In this document: piece after piece, positions 39,171 to 48,565 of the stretch
How the letters are laid out: the number at the start of each line of letters is the position of its first letter
How positions within the stretch are numbered: position 1 is the stretch's first letter
Origin: Candidatus Acetothermia bacterium
GTDB lineage: Bacteria; Bipolaricaulota; Bipolaricaulia; UBA7950
NCBI GenBank assembly: GCA_022684035.1
Contig: JAJHSB010000033.1
Coordinates: forward strand, 1 to 56,920
DNA length: 56,920 nucleotides
Direction of reading: 5' to 3'
Notes under the pieces: generated by a model
What the model was told of the DNA's origin: nothing
What the model saw: only the letters and a program-made list of their open reading frames with translations
The model's database searches: none
Program-made: the position numbers and the translations under genes

Positions 39171-40365
39171 AAATGATATTCCTTCCCGGCTTTCGACCGG
39201 TATAAAGTGGTGGTTCGAAGATTGCTTGCGTAACTAATGTCCCCGCGCCGATGAGGAATCCTGCTTCGCCCAGTTGCGCTTCAGTGATAATAAGCTCGCG
39301 TGCGACATCAGGAAACGAATGGTGCCGTACCATGTCTGTGAACGCCGGCAAAAAGAAGGGAGAAGCATTCATCCGCTCTCCGCCGAGGATAATCGCCTGC
39401 GGGTTGAGGAGATTGATGATATTCTTCACTCCGATCCCTAAGTTCTCTCCCATCATCACGAAGATATCTTGCGCACATCTATCCCCGTTTGTAGCAGCAG
39501 TGAGTAAATCTTCGATCGAATGAGCGATCCCCTTATCTTGTGCGGTGCGAACGAGGAAGGAATCAGCGGTAACTGCCTCCAAGCAGCCGCGCTCACCGCA
39601 TGCGCAGAGATGACCATCCGGATCGATCATCATGTGCCCGATCTCTCCTGCTCCACCTGCTGAACCGCGATAGAGCTTATTGTCGATCACGACGCCGGAG
39701 CCAATTCCGGTCCCCACAGTTACGCAGACAAAATTCTGATATGGTCGACCAGCGCCGTACCAATGTTCAGCAAGGGTGAGCGAATTCACATCATTGTCCA
39801 ATAACACAGGAACCTTATAAAGCTTTTCCAGCGGTGCAGCGATCGGCACATTACGCCAGTTCAGTACAGGCGAAAAGATCACCACGCCTCGATCCATATC
39901 GATAAACCCCGAGACTCCGATACCGATGCCCAGCAGTCGTCCGGGATTAGGCAACTGTTCCAATCCTCTCTTGAGTACTTTGAGGACTTGTTTGCCAGTG
40001 CTGCCGCGCGGAAAAGCCTCTTCATGGCGTGTTAAGAGCTTACCGCCTAAATCGATTAAGCCGAGTAGAACGCGATCGATTTCGATCTTGATCCCAGCGA
40101 TAAATCCATACTGGGAGTTAAATTCGAATAGCGCGGGACAGCGGCCACCGCTCGATTCTCCTTTACCGTTTTTGTGGATGATTCCCGTATTAAGGAGAAC
40201 ATTGATAATCGCAGTAAGGGTGGGTTGGGTCAGATTAGTATAAGCAGCGATAGCAGCACGGGAAACAGGACCATTCTCGCGGATAAAGTTAACGACGATC
40301 GCCCGGTTGAGATCTTTGATCAACCGCTTGCTTCCTTTGCAGAGATTCTGGTAGCCCATCGCCAC
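39157..40365 (-). CDS. ROK family transcriptional regulator (NagC/XylR type)
   Basis: HTH VNFIRENGPVSRAAIAAYTNLTQPTLTAIINVLL; ROK VTVGTGIGSGVVIDNKLYRGSAGGAGEIGHMMIDPDGHLCACGERGCLEA. Confidence 0.92.
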   Translation of the reverse strand: MAMGYQNLCKGSKRLIKDLNRAIVVNFIRENGPVSRAAIAAYTNLTQPTLTAIINVLLNTGIIHKNGKGESSGGRCPALFEFNSQYGFIAGIKIEIDRVLLGLIDLGGKLLTRHEEAFPRGSTGKQVLKVLKRGLEQLPNPGRLLGIGIGVSGFIDMDRGVVIFSPVLNWRNVPIAAPLEKLYKVPVLLDNDVNSLTLAEHWYGAGRPYQNFVCVTVGTGIGSGVVIDNKLYRGSAGGAGEIGHMMIDPDGHLCACGERGCLEAVTADSFLVRTAQDKGIAHSIEDLLTAATNGDRCAQDIFVMMGENLGIGVKNIINLLNPQAIILGGERMNASPFFLPAFTDMVRHHSFPDVARELIITEAQLGEAGFLIGAGTLVTQAIFEPPLYTGRKPGRNIIYATT

Positions 40366-40572
40366 TCACTTCCTTAATTCAGTGAACAAAGTTTATTATA
40401 GCATCAATTTCGCTCCATGTCAAGTGCCCGCATTGCCTCATCAAAAAAGCACTCCAAATCGTATCGTTGCCTCACGTAGTAAACTGGTTATTGGGATTTG
40501 GTCATTGGGATTTCCAGTTTATCCGGATTAGGTAATTGGTAATGGAGTCTGCGAAGCAATCTCGTTAGTAGA

Positions 40573-40705
40573 GGCTTCTGGTTGCTGGTGGCTAGTAGCT
40601 GGTTTCTGGTTTCTGGTTTCTGGTTTCTGGTTTCTGGCTTCTGGTTCCTGACTACTGACTACTGACTACTGACTACTGACTACTGACTACTGACTACTGT
40701 CTTCT
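40573..40705. repeat. Continuous 19-unit heptanucleotide array (two sub-arrays)
   Basis: ggcttct ggttgct ggtggct agtagct (ggtttct)x5 ggcttct ggttcct (gactact)x7 gtcttct; every unit in 7-bp register. Confidence 0.95.
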
Positions 40706-40710
40706 GATTC

Positions 40711-40905
40711 GGGATTGCCACGAGTTCTGCGAACTCTCGCAATGACAAGATAAAGAAGACACGCTATGCCTTTTCTGTCATTGCGAGTTCGCGAAGCAAT
40801 CCCAAACAGACAATTCTCGTTGAGGTGCAAAACAAACCCTTCGGGATTGCTTTATCGCTGCTTCCTCATTGCATTCGGGGCTACAGCTTCGCGCAATGAC
40901 GGAAA
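40711..40905. repeat. Cluster of dispersed intergenic repeats (CATTGCGAG...GAAGCAATCCC)
   Basis: gggattgccacgagttctgcgaactctcgcaatgac, gtcattgcgagttcgcgaagcaatccc and gggattgcttt...cgcgcaatgacgg; 40775-40840 inverted relative to 7486-7554. Confidence 0.75.
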
Positions 40906-40998
40906 AGAAGGCCACGGTCTTACGTGTGGGTAAAAGTTTTTTCTACCTGTGCGGATCCACACCAGACAGGTTATTGCGATAAATACCATATCGGAATG

Positions 40999-41904
40999 CT
41001 AATTCTGTTTCTTTTTGCAAGTAAGAATTTTAATCGCCTGCGGAATAATATCTGCTGTATACTTGCCTGCCGGCAGGCTCAGTGGTTCACCGTCGATATG
41101 TGCAATCAGCGGTGCGGGAGAATCGATTGTGATCTGTTTATCCTGCCAGTGATGGACCTTAGAAAAGTTGATATGTTCGCCATTCCTTGCATAAGGAAGA
41201 TAGATTATCCGTTCTGGGATTGAGTAGTCACCAATTGCCCAGAGGTCGATCAACCCATCATTGATTTTGGCTGACGGTGCGAGATTGAATCCGCCACCAC
41301 AATATTTACCATTGGCGATATTGAGGGAGATATAGCGACGTTCGTCTTGCCAATCCGTACCACTCACGTGAGCGGAAAAAGCACGGAACGTCATTACTGC
41401 CTTCAATGACGCATACAAGTAGGCAGGTATGTCGCGCAACCATTTCATCTTCCGAACATTTTGCGCCACTTGCGCGTCGATTCCAATTCCAACACAGTTA
41501 ACAAAGTAGTGACTTCCCCCTACCCAATTGAACAATCCAAGGTCGACAGTCATTATCTCGTCTGAATGAAGGAGAGATACTGCCTGGATTGGATTGCGCG
41601 GAATACCGGTCATGCGAATAAAATCGTTTCCCATTCCGGCAGGAATGACACCGACGATAACGTCGCTATCCACCAAGCCGTTTATCACTTCGTTGATCGT
41701 TCCGTCGCCTCCCAGAGCGATGATACGTGAATAACCTGCGATAACCCCTTGTTGGGCCATTGCTGTTGCCTCGTGTGGTTGACGGGTACAATAGAGTTCA
41801 TAGCTGATGCCTAACCGTTCCAGTTCACGGCGCACCGGCGCAATCAACTTCTTGGCGCGACCACGCCCGGCAGTAAGATTAGCAATGATCAGAGATTTAT
41901 CCAT
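40999..41904 (-). CDS. Diacylglycerol/lipid kinase family protein (DagK/YegS-like)
   Basis: IALGGDGTINEVINGL...VGVIPAGMGNDFIRMTGIP; internal Met (MDKSLIIANLTAGRG) used as start. Confidence 0.88.
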   Translation of the reverse strand: MDKSLIIANLTAGRGRAKKLIAPVRRELERLGISYELYCTRQPHEATAMAQQGVIAGYSRIIALGGDGTINEVINGLVDSDVIVGVIPAGMGNDFIRMTGIPRNPIQAVSLLHSDEIMTVDLGLFNWVGGSHYFVNCVGIGIDAQVAQNVRKMKWLRDIPAYLYASLKAVMTFRAFSAHVSGTDWQDERRYISLNIANGKYCGGGFNLAPSAKINDGLIDLWAIGDYSIPERIIYLPYARNGEHINFSKVHHWQDKQITIDSPAPLIAHIDGEPLSLPAGKYTADIIPQAIKILTCKKKQN

Positions 41905-41981
41905 AATTTGGATAGTATACTGTAAAAGCATCTGCGGCACGATCGTTGCATAGTTAGGCGGAACTGGTATACTGATCTTTT

Positions 41982-44576
41982 ATGAGCACACCGACGTCGA
42001 TGATGGACCAATATCTGCGAATAAAAGCAGCGCATCCTGATGCAATTTTGTTCTTCCATCTGGGGGATTTTTATGAGACTTTTTACGATGATGCTAAGTT
42101 GACGGCGCAGCGACTCGATATCGTCCTTACCGCACGGAACGGTATTCCTATGGCGGGAGTACCGGTAAAGAAAGTCGATATTTATCTCAACCGCCTCCTG
42201 CGGCATGGGCATAAAGTTGTGTTGTGTCAACAAGTTGAAGATGCCCAGAAAGCAACCGGGCTGGTCAAGCGGGAAGTAGTGCGGGTTATAACACCCGGCA
42301 CGATCCTCGACGATGAGGCGCTTGAGGTAGGAGTAAATAACTATCTCTGCGCAATCTATGCGAGTGAAGATGGTAATGGTATAGGAACAGCAGTTCTCGA
42401 TCTCTCTACTGGCGAGTATAGTTGTCAGGATCTGCCGAATATCGAGGAATTATGGAGTGAACTGGTTCGTCTTACTCCGGCGGAAATTTTGCTTTCCAAC
42501 AAGCAAGATCAGTTACGTACTACATTGCAAGCCAATCTTACTGGTCCATTGATCTCACTATCATCAGTTGCAATTACAGAAGTGCGGAGCGAAGAGTTTG
42601 ACCCTGAAGCGGTATCACGCTGGTTTGAGTTGGCCACCAGCGCGGAAATCAAAGCTCCGGCAGATTCTAACGGACTTAAAGCAGCCGGTGCGATTCTTGC
42701 CTATATCTCCCGCACGCAGCGCAGCCGTCTGCCTCATATCCGGCCGCTTCTTTATCGACGACCACAGGAAAGGATCAAACTCGATCCATTTACGCAACAT
42801 AGTTTGGAGTTAGTGCAGACAATGCGGGGTGAAAGCGGTCGTGGTACACTCATCGCTGTTCTCGATCAGACAACGACACAAATGGGACGGCGTCTACTGC
42901 GGCGATTCCTTCTGGCGCCTCTCACAGATCAAACGGCTATTAAGCGACGGTTGGACGCGGTAGAGGCGCTGCTGCGTAAAGAATTACTCCAGCAAGAATT
43001 AATCCAGCAACTTAAAAGAGTGAGTGATTTAGAACGACTGGCCGGAAAACTTGGGACTAAGCGGCTGACTCCCCGCGATCTATTAGCGATTGCTAATAGT
43101 TTAAAAGAGCTTCCTGCATTGCACAGCAGCGTGCAAGAAGCTATTGCCGATTCATCTTCCCATGCATTAGAAGAGATCGCTATCCATCTCCACGCACCAC
43201 AGTTGGAAAGACTGCGCTCTAATGTTGACGGAATAATCGTTGATGATCCCCCTGTTGACCCGCGGGAGGGGAACTTGATTCGAGATGGAGTGAATCAGCG
43301 ACTTGACTCACTGCGTGAGGAGGCACGTGCATACCGTTCCCAGATAGCGATGTTGGAACAAAGAGAGCGAGCACGGAGTGGTATCTCTTCTCTGAAAGTC
43401 GGATATAACCGCGTATTTGGCTATTACATCGAAGTAACAACAGCCAATCTCGACAAGGTTCCACCTGACTATACACGGCGACAGACATTAGCCAATGCAG
43501 AGCGATTTATCACCGAAGAATTAAAAGATTATGAACAGAAGATCGCGTTGACTGCGGAACGAATAAACGCATTGGAACATGAGATATTCGCTGCTACAGT
43601 AGAGAAACTGACTGCACAGCTCGAAGTGCTACAAAAAGTCGCTGATGCGCTCGCCGCGCTCGATGTCTATCTCTCTCTGGCGATTGTCGCCGGCCGATAT
43701 GGCTACACACGCCCGCAATTTACTGCGCAACATCGGATCAAGATTCTCGACGGTCGTCACCCCGTAGTAGAACAGGTAACAGAATTCGTTCCTAATGACC
43801 TTATTATGGATGAGAGAATACACCTGGTTATTCTTACTGGTCCGAATATGGCAGGAAAATCCGTCTATCTCCGCCAGGCAGCGCTGATTAGTCTGATGGC
43901 ACAGATGGGATCGTTCGTTCCGGCTAAAGAAGCGCTCTTACCTGTTTTAACGCGTATCTTCACTCGCATCGGAGCAACTGATATGGTAGCAGAAGGCCGG
44001 AGTACATTTATGATGGAAATGTTAGAAACAGTGTCGATTTTGCGTAATGCCGATCGTAACTCTCTGATCATCCTCGACGAGCTGGGGCGTGGAACGAGTA
44101 CCTTTGATGGCGTATCAATCGCCTGGGCCGTGGCACGCAAATTGGCTACCACCATCAAAGCAAAGACCCTTTTCGCTACTCATTACCATGAACTGACCAA
44201 ACTGGCAGATGAAATTCCCGGCGTTAGTAACTCGCATATTGTCGTACAAGAAGTAGGAAGCGAAATAGTCTTTCTCCACCGCGTGGAAGAGGGAACCGCT
44301 ACCGGAAGCTATGGGATTCATGTTGCCCGGCTGGCCGGTTTACCCAAAGATGTGATCGCTACTGCAGACGAAATATTGGCCAAATTAACCAGCAATAATT
44401 TGTTCAGTGCACTCGGTGATGCGCAAAGCAAGAAACTGAGAGCAGATTGCGTCCAATTACCGCTATTTGGTACTGAAGACCATCCTGTTCTTAAGTCTCT
44501 ACAAAAGATCGATCCTAATCAACTTACCCCACTGCAAGCGCTGGAGTTACTTGCTAAATTGAAGCAGCAGTTGTAA
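41982..44576 (+). CDS. mutS: DNA mismatch repair protein MutS
   Basis: 864 aa; FHLGDFYETFYDDA, LTGPNMAGKSVYLRQAALI, LDELGRGTSTFDG, FATHYHELTKL. Confidence 0.96.
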   Translation: MSTPTSMMDQYLRIKAAHPDAILFFHLGDFYETFYDDAKLTAQRLDIVLTARNGIPMAGVPVKKVDIYLNRLLRHGHKVVLCQQVEDAQKATGLVKREVVRVITPGTILDDEALEVGVNNYLCAIYASEDGNGIGTAVLDLSTGEYSCQDLPNIEELWSELVRLTPAEILLSNKQDQLRTTLQANLTGPLISLSSVAITEVRSEEFDPEAVSRWFELATSAEIKAPADSNGLKAAGAILAYISRTQRSRLPHIRPLLYRRPQERIKLDPFTQHSLELVQTMRGESGRGTLIAVLDQTTTQMGRRLLRRFLLAPLTDQTAIKRRLDAVEALLRKELLQQELIQQLKRVSDLERLAGKLGTKRLTPRDLLAIANSLKELPALHSSVQEAIADSSSHALEEIAIHLHAPQLERLRSNVDGIIVDDPPVDPREGNLIRDGVNQRLDSLREEARAYRSQIAMLEQRERARSGISSLKVGYNRVFGYYIEVTTANLDKVPPDYTRRQTLANAERFITEELKDYEQKIALTAERINALEHEIFAATVEKLTAQLEVLQKVADALAALDVYLSLAIVAGRYGYTRPQFTAQHRIKILDGRHPVVEQVTEFVPNDLIMDERIHLVILTGPNMAGKSVYLRQAALISLMAQMGSFVPAKEALLPVLTRIFTRIGATDMVAEGRSTFMMEMLETVSILRNADRNSLIILDELGRGTSTFDGVSIAWAVARKLATTIKAKTLFATHYHELTKLADEIPGVSNSHIVVQEVGSEIVFLHRVEEGTATGSYGIHVARLAGLPKDVIATADEILAKLTSNNLFSALGDAQSKKLRADCVQLPLFGTEDHPVLKSLQKIDPNQLTPLQALELLAKLKQQL

Positions 44577-44905
44577 CGATCCCTGTCGGCAATGAACAGA
44601 GGAGAGATTCGGCGCTGGGATATCTTGCGCTGCGAATCTATATCAATCGTGAGGTGAACTTGCCAGAACCGATACTTGACTTAGCGTAAATTAGCGAATA
44701 AACTGAGATAAGATTTCTACCGCATCTCCTCCACTTTATCAGAGAATGTGTCATTAGTAACAGTTACTTTAAGAGTATGGGTCGTATGTTACAGCGCAGC
44801 GTGGAGAAGGCTTAAGCGGTGATATAAACTTTTGATCAGATCCTGTTGTTGAACGTATTCACCCGCCTAAATTTAAGGAATATAAAAAGTAAAAAAGAGG
44901 TAACG

Positions 44906-45460
44906 ATGAAGAGATATTACGTTACGTTAACGGTGCTGGCAGCGCTCCTTGCGATCACGATCATTGGGATAGGAGAGCAGAGGCCAACTTATACAATCTT
45001 CGTCCAGCCAGAGGAGTCGATCCAGGAGGCGATCGACAGGGCACCCGAAGGAGCGGTGATCTACCTTTGGGAAGGAACCTGGCAGGAGAATATCAAGATC
45101 ACAAAGCCCCTTACCCTGCGAGGTCAGGGGCCGGAGAATACGGTGATCAAAGCCGTTGAAGCAGGGCCGCTGGTAGAGATCGAAGGGGAAGGAATCTAAG
45201 TGGTCCTTAAAGGCCTAATGATCACCGGCGCACATGGTTGGAATGAGCAAGGTGTAGAGGTTCGAGGCAGTGCCCATGCCACGATCGAGAATAACCTGAT
45301 CCACAGGAACACCCACTATGGAATGGCCTTAAAGGTTTTCACCGGCTATGTCGCCGGCAAGGGCAACACGATCCAGGAGAACGGCAGAGGCGACGTCTAC
45401 CCTGAGAAGCTCCTCTTCCTCGCCACTGAGGAAGGTGGCGCTCTCGATCGCCGGAAGTAA
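44906..45460 (+). pseudogene. Secreted right-handed beta-helix (pectin-lyase-fold) protein interrupted by an in-frame TAA
   Basis: IFVQPEESIQEAIDRAPEGAVIYLWEGTWQENIKITKPLTLRGQGPENTVIKAVEAGPLVEIEGEGI*VVLKGLMITGAHGWNEQGVEVRGSAHATIENN in one frame across the stop at 45197-45199. Confidence 0.7.
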
Positions 45461-45622
45461 CCCCGGTTAGGTCACATTCATATAGTTAAACTAAAGGAGG
45501 ATAAAAAGAAGTCATAAAAATAGAGACATATTACATTGAAAACTGTAATTTACATTGTTATGAAGTTACATGAGGAAAGAAGAATCTTGTGTAATTTCTA
45601 GTAAAGATTCTCTGTGTCCTCT

Positions 45623-45650
45623 GCGGTTAACTCTTTGTGGTTAATTCTTT
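45623..45650. repeat. 14-bp degenerate tandem repeat upstream of glmE
   Basis: gcggttaactcttt / gtggttaattcttt. Confidence 0.7.
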
Positions 45651-45701
45651 GACAATACAATACAATACTTTTGGAATATATGGGAGGATAAAGAAAGAAT
45701 A

Positions 45702-47177
45702 ATGGAGACAGAGCTCAGCGATCAACGATTGCCGGAAGAAGAATTTCTCGGCATGCGTAAAAAAGTTCTCTCTCAATGGCCGACAGGTCAAGAGGTAGAT
45801 ATAGAAGAGGCAATCTCTTACCATAACAAACTTCCCGACAAAAAAAACGTGGCGGCAGTACTGATGCGTGCTGTCAGCTGTGGAGAGACTCTCATTCAAC
45901 CCCGAGCTGGAGTAACTCTTCTCGAAGACCAGATAAAACTCCTTCGTTATCTGCAAGATGAGGGCGGAGCTGACATTCTTCCGACGACAATCGACAGTTA
46001 TACCCGTCAAAATCAGTATGACGCAGCCCAAAAAGGGATCGAAATGAGCAAAAATATGGGACGTTCAGTGCTCAATGGATTTCCGGCGGTCAACTACGGT
46101 GTTGGTGCGTGTCGTCGTCTGGTAGAGGAGCTTGACCGGCCGCTGCAAATTCGTCATGGCACCCCTGATGCTCGCTTACTGGCAGAGATCTCCCTTGCCG
46201 GCGGATTCACTGACTTTGAGGGAGGGGGGATCGGTTATAATATTCCCTATGCGAAAGATATCTCACTTGAATCTACGGTTACTGCCTGGCAATACGTCGA
46301 TCGGTTAGTCGGTTATTATTATGAGCATGGAATAGCGATCAACCGCGAACTGTACGGAACACTGACCGGCACTTTGATTCCCCCGTCGATTTCCCACGTT
46401 GTCGGAATTATTGAAGGAGTTTTAGCGGCCAAACAAGGAGTAAAATCCATCACCTTCGGTTGCGGGCAGAATGGACATTTCTTACAAGATATAGCATCCA
46501 TCCAAACATTACAGGAGATAGCAACCGAATATCTGGCACAGGAAGGATTCCCCGATGTACTGGTGACAACGGTTTTTCATCAATGGATGGGTGGTTTCCC
46601 GCCGGATGAGGCACGGGCATTTGCAGTGATCGCCTGGGGCGCAGTTGTAGCCGCGTTAGCCAAAGCAAATAAGATAATCGTGAAAACTCCACATGAAGCA
46701 GTCGGAATTCCAACAAAAGAGGCGAATGCGCAAGGGCTAAGAGCAACCAAGCAGATTGTGGAGATGCTCAAAGCACAATCAATTGAACAGACAAAGAAGA
46801 TGGACATAGAAAAGAGAATGATCAGATCTGAAGTAAAACAGATGATTGATAAAGTATTGGAAGTGGGAGAGGGTGATTGGGCGAAGGGAGCTGTGAGAGG
46901 GTTTGCGGCGGGAATCATTGATGTGCCGTTTGCTCCCAGCCGGTATACACGTGGAACTATGCTGCCGGCACGTGACTCAGAAGGCGCGATCAGATTCCTC
47001 GATTTCGGTAATCTGCCCTTTGATCAAGAGGTGAAAGAATTTCATCGCGAGAAAATAACTGCGAGAGGAAAGAAAGAAGATCGCGAACCTAACTTCCAGA
47101 TGGTCATAGATGACGTATATGCCATTGGGCAGGGACGTCTGGTCGGTCTTCCGCAAGCGAAAAGAGCAGCGAGATGA
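45702..47177 (+). CDS. glmE: Methylaspartate (glutamate) mutase epsilon subunit
   Basis: QPRAGVTLLEDQIKLLRYLQDEGGADILPTTIDSYTRQNQYDAA...GFPAVNYGVGACRRLVEELDRPLQIRHGTPDARLLAE. Confidence 0.9.
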   Translation: METELSDQRLPEEEFLGMRKKVLSQWPTGQEVDIEEAISYHNKLPDKKNVAAVLMRAVSCGETLIQPRAGVTLLEDQIKLLRYLQDEGGADILPTTIDSYTRQNQYDAAQKGIEMSKNMGRSVLNGFPAVNYGVGACRRLVEELDRPLQIRHGTPDARLLAEISLAGGFTDFEGGGIGYNIPYAKDISLESTVTAWQYVDRLVGYYYEHGIAINRELYGTLTGTLIPPSISHVVGIIEGVLAAKQGVKSITFGCGQNGHFLQDIASIQTLQEIATEYLAQEGFPDVLVTTVFHQWMGGFPPDEARAFAVIAWGAVVAALAKANKIIVKTPHEAVGIPTKEANAQGLRATKQIVEMLKAQSIEQTKKMDIEKRMIRSEVKQMIDKVLEVGEGDWAKGAVRGFAAGIIDVPFAPSRYTRGTMLPARDSEGAIRFLDFGNLPFDQEVKEFHREKITARGKKEDREPNFQMVIDDVYAIGQGRLVGLPQAKRAAR

Positions 47178-48427
47178 AGATCACCAACGTACTGGCTTCC
47201 CCTGGATTGACCGGCTTCTATTTCGATGATCAGAAGGCAATTAAAGCCGATGCGCAGCCGGATGGTTTTACTTATCGTGGCAAACCGTTGACAGCAGGGT
47301 TTAGAGAGATCCGCCAACAAGGAGAATCGATATCGATCATCCTCATACTATCAGATGGACAGATAGCATACGGCGATTGTGCTGCGGTTCAATATTCCGG
47401 CACAGGTGGCCGTGATCCACTCTTCCTTGCACGCCATTATCTTCCGCTGATTGAAAAAGATTTGGCTCCGACTCTCGTGGGACGGAGACTCTCTTCATTT
47501 AGAGAGATTACCACCGAATACGATGCTTTCCGCCTCAGTAATGGAGATTCTCTTCATACCGCCATCCGCTACGGAATATCGCAAGCATTACTCGATGCAA
47601 CAGCAAAAGCACGGAGAGTGACAATGACGGAGGTAATCATTGAGGAATACGGACTCTCCTGGAACGAGATCAAGCCGGTTCCCATCTTCGCTCAGACAGG
47701 AGATGATCGCTACACCGGTGCAGATAAAGCGATTCTCAAACGGGTACAGGTTCTTCCCCATGGACTTATTAACAATGTGTGCGACAAATTAGGCTCACAA
47801 GGTGAGTTGTTACATGAGTATATTCGTTGGTTAAAGAACCGTTGCATCGCTCTGGGAGGCAGAACGTATAAGCCGATATTTCATATCGATGTTTACGGGA
47901 CGATCGGACTCCTCTTTGAGAATGATATCCCACGCATCGCTGAATACCTATTGAAATTGGAAGAGGCAGCTGCGCCCCATCGACTGCGCATCGAAGGGCC
48001 ACTCGATGCCGGTGGTAAAGAGGAACAGATTAAGCAGCTATATCAGCTCAAAGAGGAGATTCACCACCGCGGCGGGAGAGTGGAAATTGTCGCTGATGAG
48101 TGGTGTAATACTTTACAAGATATACGTGAATTCGCCGCTGCCGCGGCAGCTGATGTAATTCAGATCAAGACACCGGATTTAGGCGGAATAGACAATACAA
48201 TTGAAGCGATCATCTACTGTAAAGAGAAAGGAGTAGGCGCCTACTTGGGTGGAACGAGCAATGAGACCGATCGCTCCGCCCAGGTGTGCACCCATATCGC
48301 CTTGGCGTTGCAACCCGACCAGATACTTGCTAAACCAGGAATGGGAGTTGATGAAGGACTGATGATCGTCTTCAATGAGATGCAGAGAACTCTGGCATTG
48401 CTGGAGTATCGCCGCGCAATAAGGTAG
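47174..48427 (+). CDS. mal: Methylaspartate ammonia-lyase
   Basis: 417 aa enolase-superfamily protein (KPIFHIDVYGTIGL, RLRIEGPLDAGGKEEQI, EIVADEWCNTLQDIREF, QIKTPDLGGIDNTIEAI); ATGA overlap with glmE. Confidence 0.9.
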   Translation: MKITNVLASPGLTGFYFDDQKAIKADAQPDGFTYRGKPLTAGFREIRQQGESISIILILSDGQIAYGDCAAVQYSGTGGRDPLFLARHYLPLIEKDLAPTLVGRRLSSFREITTEYDAFRLSNGDSLHTAIRYGISQALLDATAKARRVTMTEVIIEEYGLSWNEIKPVPIFAQTGDDRYTGADKAILKRVQVLPHGLINNVCDKLGSQGELLHEYIRWLKNRCIALGGRTYKPIFHIDVYGTIGLLFENDIPRIAEYLLKLEEAAAPHRLRIEGPLDAGGKEEQIKQLYQLKEEIHHRGGRVEIVADEWCNTLQDIREFAAAAAADVIQIKTPDLGGIDNTIEAIIYCKEKGVGAYLGGTSNETDRSAQVCTHIALALQPDQILAKPGMGVDEGLMIVFNEMQRTLALLEYRRAIR

Positions 48428-48565
48428 AATGTAGAAGGCTACTACAACCTTCGGTCTTCAACCTAAATGGCTGCATAACTTACAATATGGCGTCGTTTAA
48501 GGTTATAAAATAATGTAACACGATAGTGGTTAAGATAGCGAACTTCTTTTATTCCAGGAGGGAAA

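Noticed and set aside
40573-40705. CRISPR-like periodic repeats
   Set aside because: Period is 7 bp with no spacers and no cas genes; it is a microsatellite.
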